This document shows, one piece after another, positions 1-8,833 of a stretch of DNA of 64,000 bases (its first letter is position 1; each line of letters starts with the position of its first letter). The translations under genes and the position numbers were made by a program. The DNA is from Comamonadaceae bacterium (lineage in GTDB: Bacteria > Pseudomonadota > Gammaproteobacteria > Burkholderiales > Burkholderiaceae_C): positions 1 to 64,000 of the forward strand of contig CANFJF010000002.1 in the NCBI GenBank assembly GCA_947447355.1. The letters are read 5' to 3'. The notes under the pieces were generated by a model. That model saw only the letters and a list, made by a program, of their open reading frames with translations, did no database searches and was not told the origin of the DNA.

Positions 1-1827
1 AATGGCATCACCAACAGCACGCTGCTGTCCATGCTCAGCGTGGATGCAACGCCGGTCATCGGCAATACGGCCACCACCGGCACGATCCACTGGGCGTTCA
101 ACTCCAACAGCCAGGCGTTCAACCACCTGGCGGCGGGTCAGACCTTGGTGCTGAGCTACACCGTGCGCGCCACTGATAGCAGCGTCAGCCCCGTCAGTGC
201 CGACAAAACCGTCAGCATCACCATCACCGGCACCAACGATGCGCCGCTGATCACGCTGGGTGCCGGCAACAGCGATGCTGCTGCTTTGACCGAAACCAAC
301 TCGGGGCTGAACACAGCAGGCACGCTGTCGGTGACAGATCTGGATGTCACCAACACTGTCTCAAGCTCGGTGGTGTCGGTGGCCAGCACCGGTGCCACCA
401 ATGGCATCTCCAACAGCACGCTGCTGTCCATGCTCAGCGTGGATGCAACGCCGGTCATCGGCAACACCGCCACCACCGGCACGATCCACTGGGCGTTCAA
501 CTCCAACGGTCAGGCGTTCAACTATCTGGCCGAAGGGCAGACTCTGGTGCTGACGTACATCGTGCGCGCCACCGACAGCAACGTCAGCGCAGCCAGCGCC
601 GACAAAACCGTCAACATCACCATCACCGGCACCAACGATGCACCGCTGATCACACTGGGTGCGGGCAACCGAGATGCCGCGACGCTGACCGAAACCAATG
701 CAGGCCTGAGCACGTCAGGCACGCTGTCGGTGACGGATCTGGATGTCACCAACACCGTCTCAACCAGGGTGGTGTCTGTGGCCAGCACCGGTGTCACCAA
801 TGGCATCGCCAACGGCACGCTGCTGTCCATGCTCAGCGTGGATGCAACGCCGGTCATCGACAACACCGCCACCACCGGCACGATCCACTGGGCGTTCAAC
901 TCCAGCAGCCAGGCATTCAACCACCTGGCCGCGGGACAGACCCTGGTGCTGACGTACACCGTGCGCGCCACCGACAGCAACGCCAGCGCAGCCAGCGCCG
1001 ACAAGACCGTCAGCATCACCATCACCGGCACCAACGATGCACCGCTGATCACGCTGGGTGCGGGCAACAGCGATGCGGCTGCGTTGACCGAAACCAATGC
1101 AGGCTTGACCAGTTCAGGCACGCTGTCGGTGACGGATCTGGATATCACTAACACCGTCTCAACCAGGGTGGTGTCTGTGACCAGCACCGGTGTCACGAAT
1201 GGCATCACCAACAGCACGCTGCTGTCCATGCTCAGCGTGGATGCAACGCCGGTCATCGGCAATACGGCCACCACCGGCACGATCCACTGGGCGTTTAACT
1301 CCAACACTCAGGCGTTCAACCACTTGGCTGCGGGTCAGACCTTGGTCCTGACCTACACCGTGCGCGCCACCGACAGCAGCGCCAGCCCCGCCAGCGCCGA
1401 CAAAACCGTCAGCATCACCATCACCGGCACCAACGATGCGCCGCTGATCTCGCTGGGCGCCGGCAACAGCGACGCTGCGACGCTGATGACAACCAAAGCA
1501 GGTCTGAGCAAGTCAGGCACGCTGTCGGTGACGGATCTGGATGTCTCCAACACGGTCTCAACCAGAGTGGTCTCTGTGGCCAGCACCGGTGCCACGAATG
1601 GCATCTCCAATAGCGCGCTGCTGTCCATGCTCCGTGTGGATGCAACGCCGGTCATCAGCAACACCGCCACCACCGGCACGATCAACTGGGCGTTCAACTC
1701 CAACACCCAAGCGTTCAACTACCTGGCCGCGGGGCAGACCCTGGTGCTGACGTACACCGTACGCGCCACCGACAGCAGCGCCAGCGCAGGCAGCGCCGAC
1801 AAAACTGTCACCATCACCATCACTGGC
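1..1827 (+). repeat. 399-bp (133-aa) in-frame tandem repeat; unit starts at 31, 430, 829, 1228 and 1627 (last copy partial)
   Basis: ATGCTCAGCGTGGATGCAACGCCGGTCATC (variant in last copy) recurs at exact 399-bp spacing. Confidence 0.95.
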
Positions 1828-1935
1828 GCCGGCGGCAGGGCTGTGCCGCTCATAGCGCTGTCCCCTAGCAGCGAGCCTTCCATGTTGGACCCGAGCGTCG
1901 TGGGTACGGGTGCAAGTGCGAGAAAGAAATCTTGA
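1..1935 (+). CDS. 3' end of giant VCBS-type repeat surface/adhesin-like protein (5' truncated by window edge)
   Basis: Open frame from base 1; repeated 133-aa units with ...SADKTVSITITGTNDAPLI... and GTLSVTDLDVTNTV signatures typical of VCBS repeats; stop at 1933-1935. Confidence 0.85.
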   Translation, partial: NGITNSTLLSMLSVDATPVIGNTATTGTIHWAFNSNSQAFNHLAAGQTLVLSYTVRATDSSVSPVSADKTVSITITGTNDAPLITLGAGNSDAAALTETNSGLNTAGTLSVTDLDVTNTVSSSVVSVASTGATNGISNSTLLSMLSVDATPVIGNTATTGTIHWAFNSNGQAFNYLAEGQTLVLTYIVRATDSNVSAASADKTVNITITGTNDAPLITLGAGNRDAATLTETNAGLSTSGTLSVTDLDVTNTVSTRVVSVASTGVTNGIANGTLLSMLSVDATPVIDNTATTGTIHWAFNSSSQAFNHLAAGQTLVLTYTVRATDSNASAASADKTVSITITGTNDAPLITLGAGNSDAAALTETNAGLTSSGTLSVTDLDITNTVSTRVVSVTSTGVTNGITNSTLLSMLSVDATPVIGNTATTGTIHWAFNSNTQAFNHLAAGQTLVLTYTVRATDSSASPASADKTVSITITGTNDAPLISLGAGNSDAATLMTTKAGLSKSGTLSVTDLDVSNTVSTRVVSVASTGATNGISNSALLSMLRVDATPVISNTATTGTINWAFNSNTQAFNYLAAGQTLVLTYTVRATDSSASAGSADKTVTITITGAGGRAVPLIALSPSSEPSMLDPSVVGTGASARKKS

Positions 1936-2053
1936 ACATGAACACTGCGCAATTGTTCAGTGAGGAGAGGCACAAGTACTGTGAGACTTCTCTCTCCGTA
2001 AGGCTGGTGTCACGCGACGATGAGGGTCGCGAGGTCTCTGCAGTGTTTCTTGG

Positions 2054-3463
2054 ATGAACACACTGATGCACGCAAATTTTCCCGGGAGACACGAGGTCAC
2101 TGCAAAGGCTTTGAACGCACTGCTCGACCTCTCCCAGCAGTCTCGCCAGGCCGCCGACCTGTCGGAGCTCGGCTTTCTGGCCGTCAACGGCACTCACACC
2201 CTTGCGCCTTATCGGCAGGGTGCATTATGGTTAGCCGAGGACGGCGTTAAGACCTTGTCAGGTGTCGTACAGCTCGAAGCGAATGCGCCCTACGCCCAAT
2301 GGCTTGATCGGGTCTGTCGAAGTGTGTCGCTAGACAACAATCCGCATCCCAGCCAGTTGGGTGCAGCACAACTGCCACGGGACTTGGCGCTGGAGTGGGA
2401 CACCTGGCTGCCCAGCTACGGCCTTTGGTTGCCCATCCCTCTGGATGTCGCGGGTGATCAAGACGCCATGCTGCTGGGTGGCTTGCTGTTGGCCCGCGAC
2501 ACGCCCTGGCAAGAGCAGGAAGTAGCTCTGCTGGCGGAGTGGTTGAAAATTTGGACATTCGCTTGGAACGCCGGCCACCGTCCGACAACTTGGTCTTGGC
2601 GTCGCTGGCTGCAACTCGTCCGCGATGAATGGCGCGGCCGTCAGGATCTGGTCTGGTGGAAGCGGCGACGTGTGCTCTGGGCCCTAGGGTTTGCCGTGAT
2701 TCTTCTCTTACCCGTGCGGCTCACCGTATTGGCGCCGGGAGAGTTGGTGCCTGCTCATCCTGCTGTGATCCGGTCACCATTTGACGGCGTGGTCGGCAGT
2801 TTTTCGGTTAAACCTAACCAAGTTGTCAGGGTTGGCCAACCGCTTTTTAACTTTGACGATGCCTCACTGAAGAGCAAGCTCGAAGTCGCCCGGCAGGCCC
2901 TCTCTGGTGCCCAAGCGGAATATCGTCAGTCAGCCCAACTGGCCGTCACCGACATTAAATACAAAGGCCAACTGGCCCTGCTCATGGGTAAGGTTGAGGA
3001 ACGCCAAGCTGAAGCCGATTATTTGAAGGGGCAATTGGAGCGGGCACATATCCTTGCACCGCAAGACGGAATCGCCTTGTTTGATGATCCCAGTGAATGG
3101 GTTGGCAAGCCTGTCGCTACCGGGGAGCGGATCATGCGCATTGCAGCACCGGGCGATGTCGAAGTCGAAGCCTGGCTGGCAGTTGGCGACGCGGTGCCGC
3201 TGCCCGTTGATGCTCCGGTGAGCCTGTATCTCAATTCCAGCCCTTTGTTCACGGTGGACGCACAGGTACGCTATGTGGCCCATGATGCGGTGCAGCGTCC
3301 CGATGGCAGCTACGCCTACCGGGTGCGAGCCAGTCTGGAGCACCCAACCGAGCACAGGGTCGGACTGAAGGGCACGGCCAAACTCAACGGCAGTTCTGTG
3401 CCGATGGTGTACTGGGTGCTGCGCCGCCCGATAGCTGCCATTCGTCAGATGATTGGCTGGTAA
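2054..3463 (+). CDS. HlyD-like periplasmic adaptor with N-terminal GAF-like cytosolic region and one TM segment
   Basis: TM RRVLWALGFAVILLLPVRLTVLAPGELVPAHPAVIRSPFDGVVGSFSVKPNQVVRVGQPLFNFDD plus coiled-coil and barrel regions typical of HlyD adaptors. Confidence 0.8.
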   Translation: MNTLMHANFPGRHEVTAKALNALLDLSQQSRQAADLSELGFLAVNGTHTLAPYRQGALWLAEDGVKTLSGVVQLEANAPYAQWLDRVCRSVSLDNNPHPSQLGAAQLPRDLALEWDTWLPSYGLWLPIPLDVAGDQDAMLLGGLLLARDTPWQEQEVALLAEWLKIWTFAWNAGHRPTTWSWRRWLQLVRDEWRGRQDLVWWKRRRVLWALGFAVILLLPVRLTVLAPGELVPAHPAVIRSPFDGVVGSFSVKPNQVVRVGQPLFNFDDASLKSKLEVARQALSGAQAEYRQSAQLAVTDIKYKGQLALLMGKVEERQAEADYLKGQLERAHILAPQDGIALFDDPSEWVGKPVATGERIMRIAAPGDVEVEAWLAVGDAVPLPVDAPVSLYLNSSPLFTVDAQVRYVAHDAVQRPDGSYAYRVRASLEHPTEHRVGLKGTAKLNGSSVPMVYWVLRRPIAAIRQMIGW

Positions 3464-3468
3464 AAAGA

Positions 3469-5598
3469 ATGCTGCCCCCGCTGCGAGAAGAACTCGTCCT
3501 GTACTGCGGACCTCATCTGGCCGATGGGCAGCCCACTTGGACCTTGCATGATCCGGTGCGCCATCAGTTTTTTCGGATTGATTGGCTGACGTTTGAAATC
3601 ATCAGTCGTTGGGCTATGGATGATTTGCAAGTCATCGCAGATGGCATCAATGCCGACACCGCCTTGCGACCCGATGTGAAGGATGTCGATGCTGTTCACC
3701 ATTTCTTGTGCGGGAACCAATTGGTCAAGCCCACCGCGGTGGGTAGTGCGCGGCAGTTCTCGGATCGTCTGCGCCGAATGCGTGGTGATTGGAAAACCTG
3801 GCTGTTGCACCATTACTTGTTTTTTCGGATTCCCCTGATTCGCCCAGATGGTTGGCTGGAACGATGGCAGGGCTGGGTGGCACCCTTTTACAGCCGCGGC
3901 TTTGCCCTGTTGACGCTGGCCGCACTGGCTGTTGGCTTGGTTGAGCTTTATCGGGATTGGGGTCGGTTTTCAGCCACCTTGTTGGATACCTTTTCCTGGA
4001 GTGGCCTCGTGGGATATGGGGCGGCCCTGATCGGCATCAAAGTGATGCATGAACTCGGCCATGCCTTTACCGCCAAACGTTTCGGCTGTCGGGTCCCCGC
4101 GATGGGGGTGGCCTTTCTGGTGATGTTCCCGGTCGCGTACACCGACACCAATGAGGTGTGGAAACTGGCCCAACGGAAACAACGACTGGCGGTGGCGGCG
4201 GCGGGGGTCGCGACAGAGTTGGTCATTGCTGCCTGGGCGACCTTGGCCTGGGGTTTGCTGCCGGAGGGCATTCCCAAATCCATCGCCTTCATGCTGGCCA
4301 CAACCACCCTGGTTGCAACCCTGGTCATCAACACCAGTCCCTTCATGCGCTTTGACGGTTATTTCTTGATGTCGGACTGGCTTGATATCCCGAATTTACA
4401 CAACAGAGCCTTTGCCTTGGCGCGCTGGGACATGCGTGAACGTTTGTTCGGTCTTGGCTTACCTGCGCCGGAGCACTTTCCGCGACATCGGAAAACCGGA
4501 CTGATTTTGTTTGCCTACGCCACATGGATTTACCGGCTGGTGGTGTTTTTGGGGATTGCCGCGCTGGTCTACACCTTTTTTATCAAAGCGCTGGGGATTC
4601 TGCTTTTTATGGTGGAAATCGGTTGGTTTGTACTGCTGCCATTTTGGAACGAGGTCAAACTCTGGCCGGCCTTGTTGGCAAAAGAGGGGCAGTCCCCTAG
4701 CCTCTTGGCGCTGCTGAGCCACGGCCCAAGGGTGCGGCGCAGTGCCTGGCTGGCGGTTGTCCTGATGCTCCTGTTTGTTGTTCCCTGGCCGACGCGGCAA
4801 GCGGCGTCTGGCATGTTGAAACCTGCGGACATCTTTCCGATTTATGCGCCTGCTGGCGCGCAAGTTGTGAGCTTGCCGATAACCGACGGCCGGGCTGTTG
4901 AAGAAGGCGCCATCCTGTTGGAGTTGACCTCACCAGAGTTGCAACTTCGCTGGCGGCGCGCTCAGGCGCGCCTGGAAGGCTTGCGCTGGCAGGCGAGGTC
5001 GGCTGGCGTCAGCACAGAGCAGCGTCACAACCTGAAAGTGTTTGCGCAGGAGGAGCAAACGGCACAAGCTGAACTGTCCAGCGTTCAAGCAGAAATGGCT
5101 TTATACGTGCCTGCGGCACCCTTTGCTGGAATTTTTCGTGACTTGCAGCCGGATCTAAAACCGGGGCAGTGGGTGGGTAACCGGGAGCGCTTGGGTGTAT
5201 TGGTTAAAACGGATCGCTGGCAAGTGGAAACCTATCTGGACGAAGAGTCTGTCAATCGAATCAAGGAAGGCGATCAGGCACGCTTTTTCACCGATGGCCT
5301 AGAGGGTCCGGTTCTCAGTTTGGTCGTGAGCGCGATTGACCAGGATGCTGCCCGGGTGTTGCCCAATGCGCAATTGGCATCCCAAGTCGGCGGCTCGATC
5401 ATGACGCGAGAAAAGCATGGGCAACTTGTGCCCGAGCGGGCGGTGTACCGCGTGACGCTGAGTGTTGAAGACAATGTGGGTGAGTTAGCTCAGCAAAGCT
5501 GGCGCGGCCGTGTGGTGATTCAGGGACGCTGGGAGGCGCCGGGGCTGGCGTTTTTACGCTCGGCGTTGGTGCTGGTTTGGAGAGAGTTGGGTTTTTAA
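3469..5598 (+). CDS. Peptidase M50 (site-2-protease-like) membrane protein with C-terminal HlyD/lipoyl-like region
   Basis: HELGHAFTAKRFG (HExxH) and NTSPFMRFDGYFLMSDW motifs, multiple TM segments, C-terminal APAGAQVVSLPITDGRAVEEGAILLELTSPEL. Confidence 0.85.
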   Translation: MLPPLREELVLYCGPHLADGQPTWTLHDPVRHQFFRIDWLTFEIISRWAMDDLQVIADGINADTALRPDVKDVDAVHHFLCGNQLVKPTAVGSARQFSDRLRRMRGDWKTWLLHHYLFFRIPLIRPDGWLERWQGWVAPFYSRGFALLTLAALAVGLVELYRDWGRFSATLLDTFSWSGLVGYGAALIGIKVMHELGHAFTAKRFGCRVPAMGVAFLVMFPVAYTDTNEVWKLAQRKQRLAVAAAGVATELVIAAWATLAWGLLPEGIPKSIAFMLATTTLVATLVINTSPFMRFDGYFLMSDWLDIPNLHNRAFALARWDMRERLFGLGLPAPEHFPRHRKTGLILFAYATWIYRLVVFLGIAALVYTFFIKALGILLFMVEIGWFVLLPFWNEVKLWPALLAKEGQSPSLLALLSHGPRVRRSAWLAVVLMLLFVVPWPTRQAASGMLKPADIFPIYAPAGAQVVSLPITDGRAVEEGAILLELTSPELQLRWRRAQARLEGLRWQARSAGVSTEQRHNLKVFAQEEQTAQAELSSVQAEMALYVPAAPFAGIFRDLQPDLKPGQWVGNRERLGVLVKTDRWQVETYLDEESVNRIKEGDQARFFTDGLEGPVLSLVVSAIDQDAARVLPNAQLASQVGGSIMTREKHGQLVPERAVYRVTLSVEDNVGELAQQSWRGRVVIQGRWEAPGLAFLRSALVLVWRELGF

Positions 5599-5607
5599 GT
5601 TGGCGCT

Positions 5608-5627
5608 TCGGCGGGGGTGTCCGCCGA
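5608..5627. terminator. Possible stem-loop between convergent genes
   Basis: TCGGCGG-GGGTGT-CCGCCGA perfect 7-bp stem; no clear T-tract. Confidence 0.35.
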
Positions 5628-5651
5628 GCCCCGAGTCTTTGAGAGTAGGTT

Positions 5652-6503
5652 TCACGCCTCGTCGCGAATCCCATTGCGCAGAATGCCGATGGCGTCGACT
5701 TCGATTTCCACCACATCGCCAGGCTTCATGAAGACCTGGGGGACGCGTTTGTTGCCCACGCCACCGGGCGTGCCGGTGACGATGACGTCACCCGCTTCCA
5801 GGGGAATGAAGGTGGAGATGTAGGCGATCTGGCGCGGAATGCTGTGGATCATCATGGCCGTGGTGGCGGTCTGCATGACTTGGCCGTTGAGGCGGGTGGT
5901 CAGCGTCATCAATTGATCCGGCTTGATCTCGTCGGCCGTCACCATCCAGGGGCCAAAACCGCCGGTGCGAAAGAAGTTTTTGCCTGCCGTCCACTGCGTG
6001 GTGGCGGCCTGCCAGTCGCGGATGCTGCCGTCGTTGTAGCAACTGTAGCCAGCGATGTGGCTCCAGGAGTCGGCCTCACTGATGCGGCGACCGCCTTTGC
6101 CGATGACGACAGCAATCTCACCTTCGTAGTCCAGACGTTGCGATTCTGGCGGACGCACGATGTCTTGGCCGTGCGCGACTTGCGACTCAGTCATGCGTAA
6201 AAAGAGCGCCGGGCTCTCGGTGAGTTCGCGCCCCGTTTCGCGCACATGCTCGCCGTAGTTCAGGCCGACGCAAATGATTTTGTTGGGGTTGGTGATGACG
6301 GGCAAGAGCGTGAGTTGCGAGAACTTCAGCGTCGCCGGATGGGTTTTGGCGGCGGCCGCATCAGCGCTCAGCAGGTCAAGCGCGATCAAGGCTTTCAGGT
6401 CTGGCGCTTGCGTGCCGAAGATGGGTGTCAGGTCTAGAACGTCGTCACCGTTGACGATGCCGTAAGAAGGGATGCCTTGATTTAGAAAGCTGATGAGTTT
6501 CAT
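5652..6503 (-). CDS. Fumarylacetoacetate hydrolase (FAH) family protein
   Basis: IICVGLNYGEHVRETG..., DYEGEIAVVIGKGGRRI, GDVIVTGTPGGVG motifs. Confidence 0.9.
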   Translation of the reverse strand: MKLISFLNQGIPSYGIVNGDDVLDLTPIFGTQAPDLKALIALDLLSADAAAAKTHPATLKFSQLTLLPVITNPNKIICVGLNYGEHVRETGRELTESPALFLRMTESQVAHGQDIVRPPESQRLDYEGEIAVVIGKGGRRISEADSWSHIAGYSCYNDGSIRDWQAATTQWTAGKNFFRTGGFGPWMVTADEIKPDQLMTLTTRLNGQVMQTATTAMMIHSIPRQIAYISTFIPLEAGDVIVTGTPGGVGNKRVPQVFMKPGDVVEIEVDAIGILRNGIRDEA

Positions 6504-6574
6504 GGTGAGAGTCCTTTGAAGTGAAGATAAAAAAGAAAAGGTTGAGTCAGGAAAATCAGGAATGCTGGGAAAAT

Positions 6575-7327
6575 TTAGGGTGTGCGCGACGTGATGTCTT
6601 GCGCCGCGCGCGACAGCATTTGCGTCAGCTTAGGCAGATCAATCACGGCCATGCGCGAGACGCTGCTGACCAGCGAAATGGCACCCAGAATGCTGCCATC
6701 CGCGCGTTGCAGCGGCGCGGCGAGGGCGGCGAGATTGGGTTCAAGTTCGCCGTTCGAAAAATAGTGACCGGCTTTGCGGATGGCGGCGAAGTACTTGCGG
6801 AATTCACGCCAGTCGGTTGGCAGGCCGGCTTGGACAATGTCGCTTTGATGGTCGTCGAAAATTTTGTGCAGCTGGGCGGGCGTGAAGCAAGACAGGATGA
6901 CCTTTGGCGCAGCACCTAAAAACAGCGGACGGGGCCGGCCACGTCCGTAACTTAGCTTGGCAGGCATGCTGCCAAACTCGCGGTGGGTGTCCAGAACCTG
7001 TTGACCGTAGAGCCCCGACATCACGCAGTCGAGGCCGGTTTGCTCGACCAGTTCGGCCATGAAGGGCACACCATGTTGCAGCACCGGATCGGCCATACGG
7101 ATGTAATGGTCCAGCACGATGATGCGCGGCCCCAGCGTGTAGTGCGAATCGACCACACGCTGCAGCAAGCCAGCGTCGACAAGCATCTTCACGTAGCGGT
7201 AGCCGGTGGGCAGTGAGACCTTGAGTGCCTCGGTGATGCTCTCGGCCGTCCAACTCAGTTGGTCGTCGGTGAACAGGTCCAGCACACTCAACATGCGCGA
7301 CAGGCTGGACGTTGATTTGTCGTTCAT
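6575..7327 (-). CDS. IclR-family transcriptional regulator
   Basis: N-terminal HTH and IclR effector-binding layout (GLDCVMSGLYGQQVLDTHR...). Confidence 0.85.
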   Translation of the reverse strand: MNDKSTSSLSRMLSVLDLFTDDQLSWTAESITEALKVSLPTGYRYVKMLVDAGLLQRVVDSHYTLGPRIIVLDHYIRMADPVLQHGVPFMAELVEQTGLDCVMSGLYGQQVLDTHREFGSMPAKLSYGRGRPRPLFLGAAPKVILSCFTPAQLHKIFDDHQSDIVQAGLPTDWREFRKYFAAIRKAGHYFSNGELEPNLAALAAPLQRADGSILGAISLVSSVSRMAVIDLPKLTQMLSRAAQDITSRTP

Positions 7328-7336
7328 GGGCTCAGG

Positions 7337-8830
7337 TCAATGGGGTTGGAGGGCCGTTGCGCACAAGCAGGCCGTGACAGCATCCAAGTCTTCAGACGTG
7401 CGAGCCGTGCCCATGATGTAGCGGTCGGGTCTGAGCATGATCGCAGCAAAACCATGCTCGTCCAGCCAGCTGAGCAGGGCCGGGTCTTGCGTCGGCATGA
7501 TCAGCACGTCCGTTTCGCGCCAGACTTGCTGCGTTTCTTCACTCACGCCGCTCAGCACGTGGGCACGACCGATCACTGCAAAGTGATTGCCGAGATGCTC
7601 GTCGAGCAGGCGGCCGTCAGCCAGCACGGGCTGCGGAAACGGTTGACCCACCGGGGCCTTGTTTCCATGCAAGACGCCGGCGCCCAGGCAGGGCGACGGA
7701 AATTCAAAAATTTCGGGCTGGCCAGCCTTGAAGTGCGCGTCGCGTTCGCGCGCCTTGTCGGGGTCGGTGGCCTGGATGATGTCGCCCAGCTTGACCGCCA
7801 GTTCAATGAAGGCATGGACGTGTGGTGAGCGTTCCGACTCGTAGGTGTCAAGCAGCGCTTCGCTGGCGCGGCCACGCAGCACGGCCTCCAGTTTCCACGC
7901 TAAGTTGGCAACGTCGCGCAGGGCCGCGCACATGCCTTGGCCGAGGAAGGGCGGCGTCTGGTGCGCTGAGTCGCCAGCCAGCAACAGGCGGTCTTTGCGC
8001 CAGCCTTCAGCGATGACCGAGTGGAAGGTGTAAATCACAGCGCGCTCGATGTCGGCGTGTTCTGGCTTCATCCAGCGGCTGACCAATGTCCACAGGGTCT
8101 CCGGCTGGACCAATACGGCCGGGTCATCGCCCGGCATGAGCATGATCTCCCAACGCCTGCGGTTCTCCGTGACGTTGCACCAAGTCATGGGGCGGGCCGG
8201 GTCGCAGTACTGAACTGTGTGATCGGGCAGGGCGGGCGCATGGCTTTTGAGCAGCACGTCAAAGACCAGCCAAGGCTGGTGCAGACCCAGGTCTTTCATG
8301 GGGCTGCCGATCACTTTGCGGACCAGCGAGCGGGCGCCATCGCAGCCAACCACGTAGCGGGCTTGCACTTCTGTGGCTTGCCCGGTGCGCGCGTCGGTCA
8401 CGCTCAAGTTGACGTGGTCAGCCTGTGGCGTGATGTCGGTGACTTCGTGCTGCAAGCGGACGTCGACGTTGCCAAAGTGCGACACGCCGTCGCGCAGCAC
8501 TTGCTCCAGTTGGGGCTGGTGGAAGTAATAGTTGCTGGCGCAGCCGTGCGGGCCTTGGTGCGCCGTGCCGCCGCGGGTCAGCAGGGTGTCACCCTTGGCG
8601 TTGACGAACTGCATGCCTTTGAGCCCGGCACGGGAGATCGTTTCGACGGCCTGACGCAGGCCCACCGATTGAAAAATCCGCATGACCTCACCGTCAAAAT
8701 GAATCGCGCGTGGCAGCGGATAAATGACGGCTTCTTTTTCAAGCACGAGGGTGGACAGGCCGGCTTGGCCTAGCAGATTGGCCAGCGTGGCCCCCGCCGG
8801 GCCATAGCCAATGATGGCGACATCGAACAT
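7337..8830 (-). CDS. FAD-dependent aromatic monooxygenase, MhpA-like (3-(3-hydroxyphenyl)propionate hydroxylase-like)
   Basis: FDVAIIGYGPAGATLANLLGQAGLSTLVLEK (GxGxxG), VGCDGARSLVR, LLLAGDSAHQTPPFLGQGMCAALRDVANLAWKLE. Confidence 0.88.
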   Translation of the reverse strand: MFDVAIIGYGPAGATLANLLGQAGLSTLVLEKEAVIYPLPRAIHFDGEVMRIFQSVGLRQAVETISRAGLKGMQFVNAKGDTLLTRGGTAHQGPHGCASNYYFHQPQLEQVLRDGVSHFGNVDVRLQHEVTDITPQADHVNLSVTDARTGQATEVQARYVVGCDGARSLVRKVIGSPMKDLGLHQPWLVFDVLLKSHAPALPDHTVQYCDPARPMTWCNVTENRRRWEIMLMPGDDPAVLVQPETLWTLVSRWMKPEHADIERAVIYTFHSVIAEGWRKDRLLLAGDSAHQTPPFLGQGMCAALRDVANLAWKLEAVLRGRASEALLDTYESERSPHVHAFIELAVKLGDIIQATDPDKARERDAHFKAGQPEIFEFPSPCLGAGVLHGNKAPVGQPFPQPVLADGRLLDEHLGNHFAVIGRAHVLSGVSEETQQVWRETDVLIMPTQDPALLSWLDEHGFAAIMLRPDRYIMGTARTSEDLDAVTACLCATALQPH

Positions 8831-8833
8831 GGC

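Noticed and set aside
522-1307. 261-aa minus-strand ORF within the VCBS repeats with its own internal repetition
   Set aside because: Repetition is inherited from the sense-strand 399-bp repeats; no initiation signal or domain support.
1-1827. Regular repeats considered as CRISPR-like array
   Set aside because: 399-bp in-frame coding units without unique spacers; they are protein repeats.
1936-2053. Inverted repeats TGAAC...GTTCA and GGAGAG...CTCTCC downstream of the VCBS gene considered as terminator
   Set aside because: Short arms, long loops and no T-tract; not distinguishable from chance.
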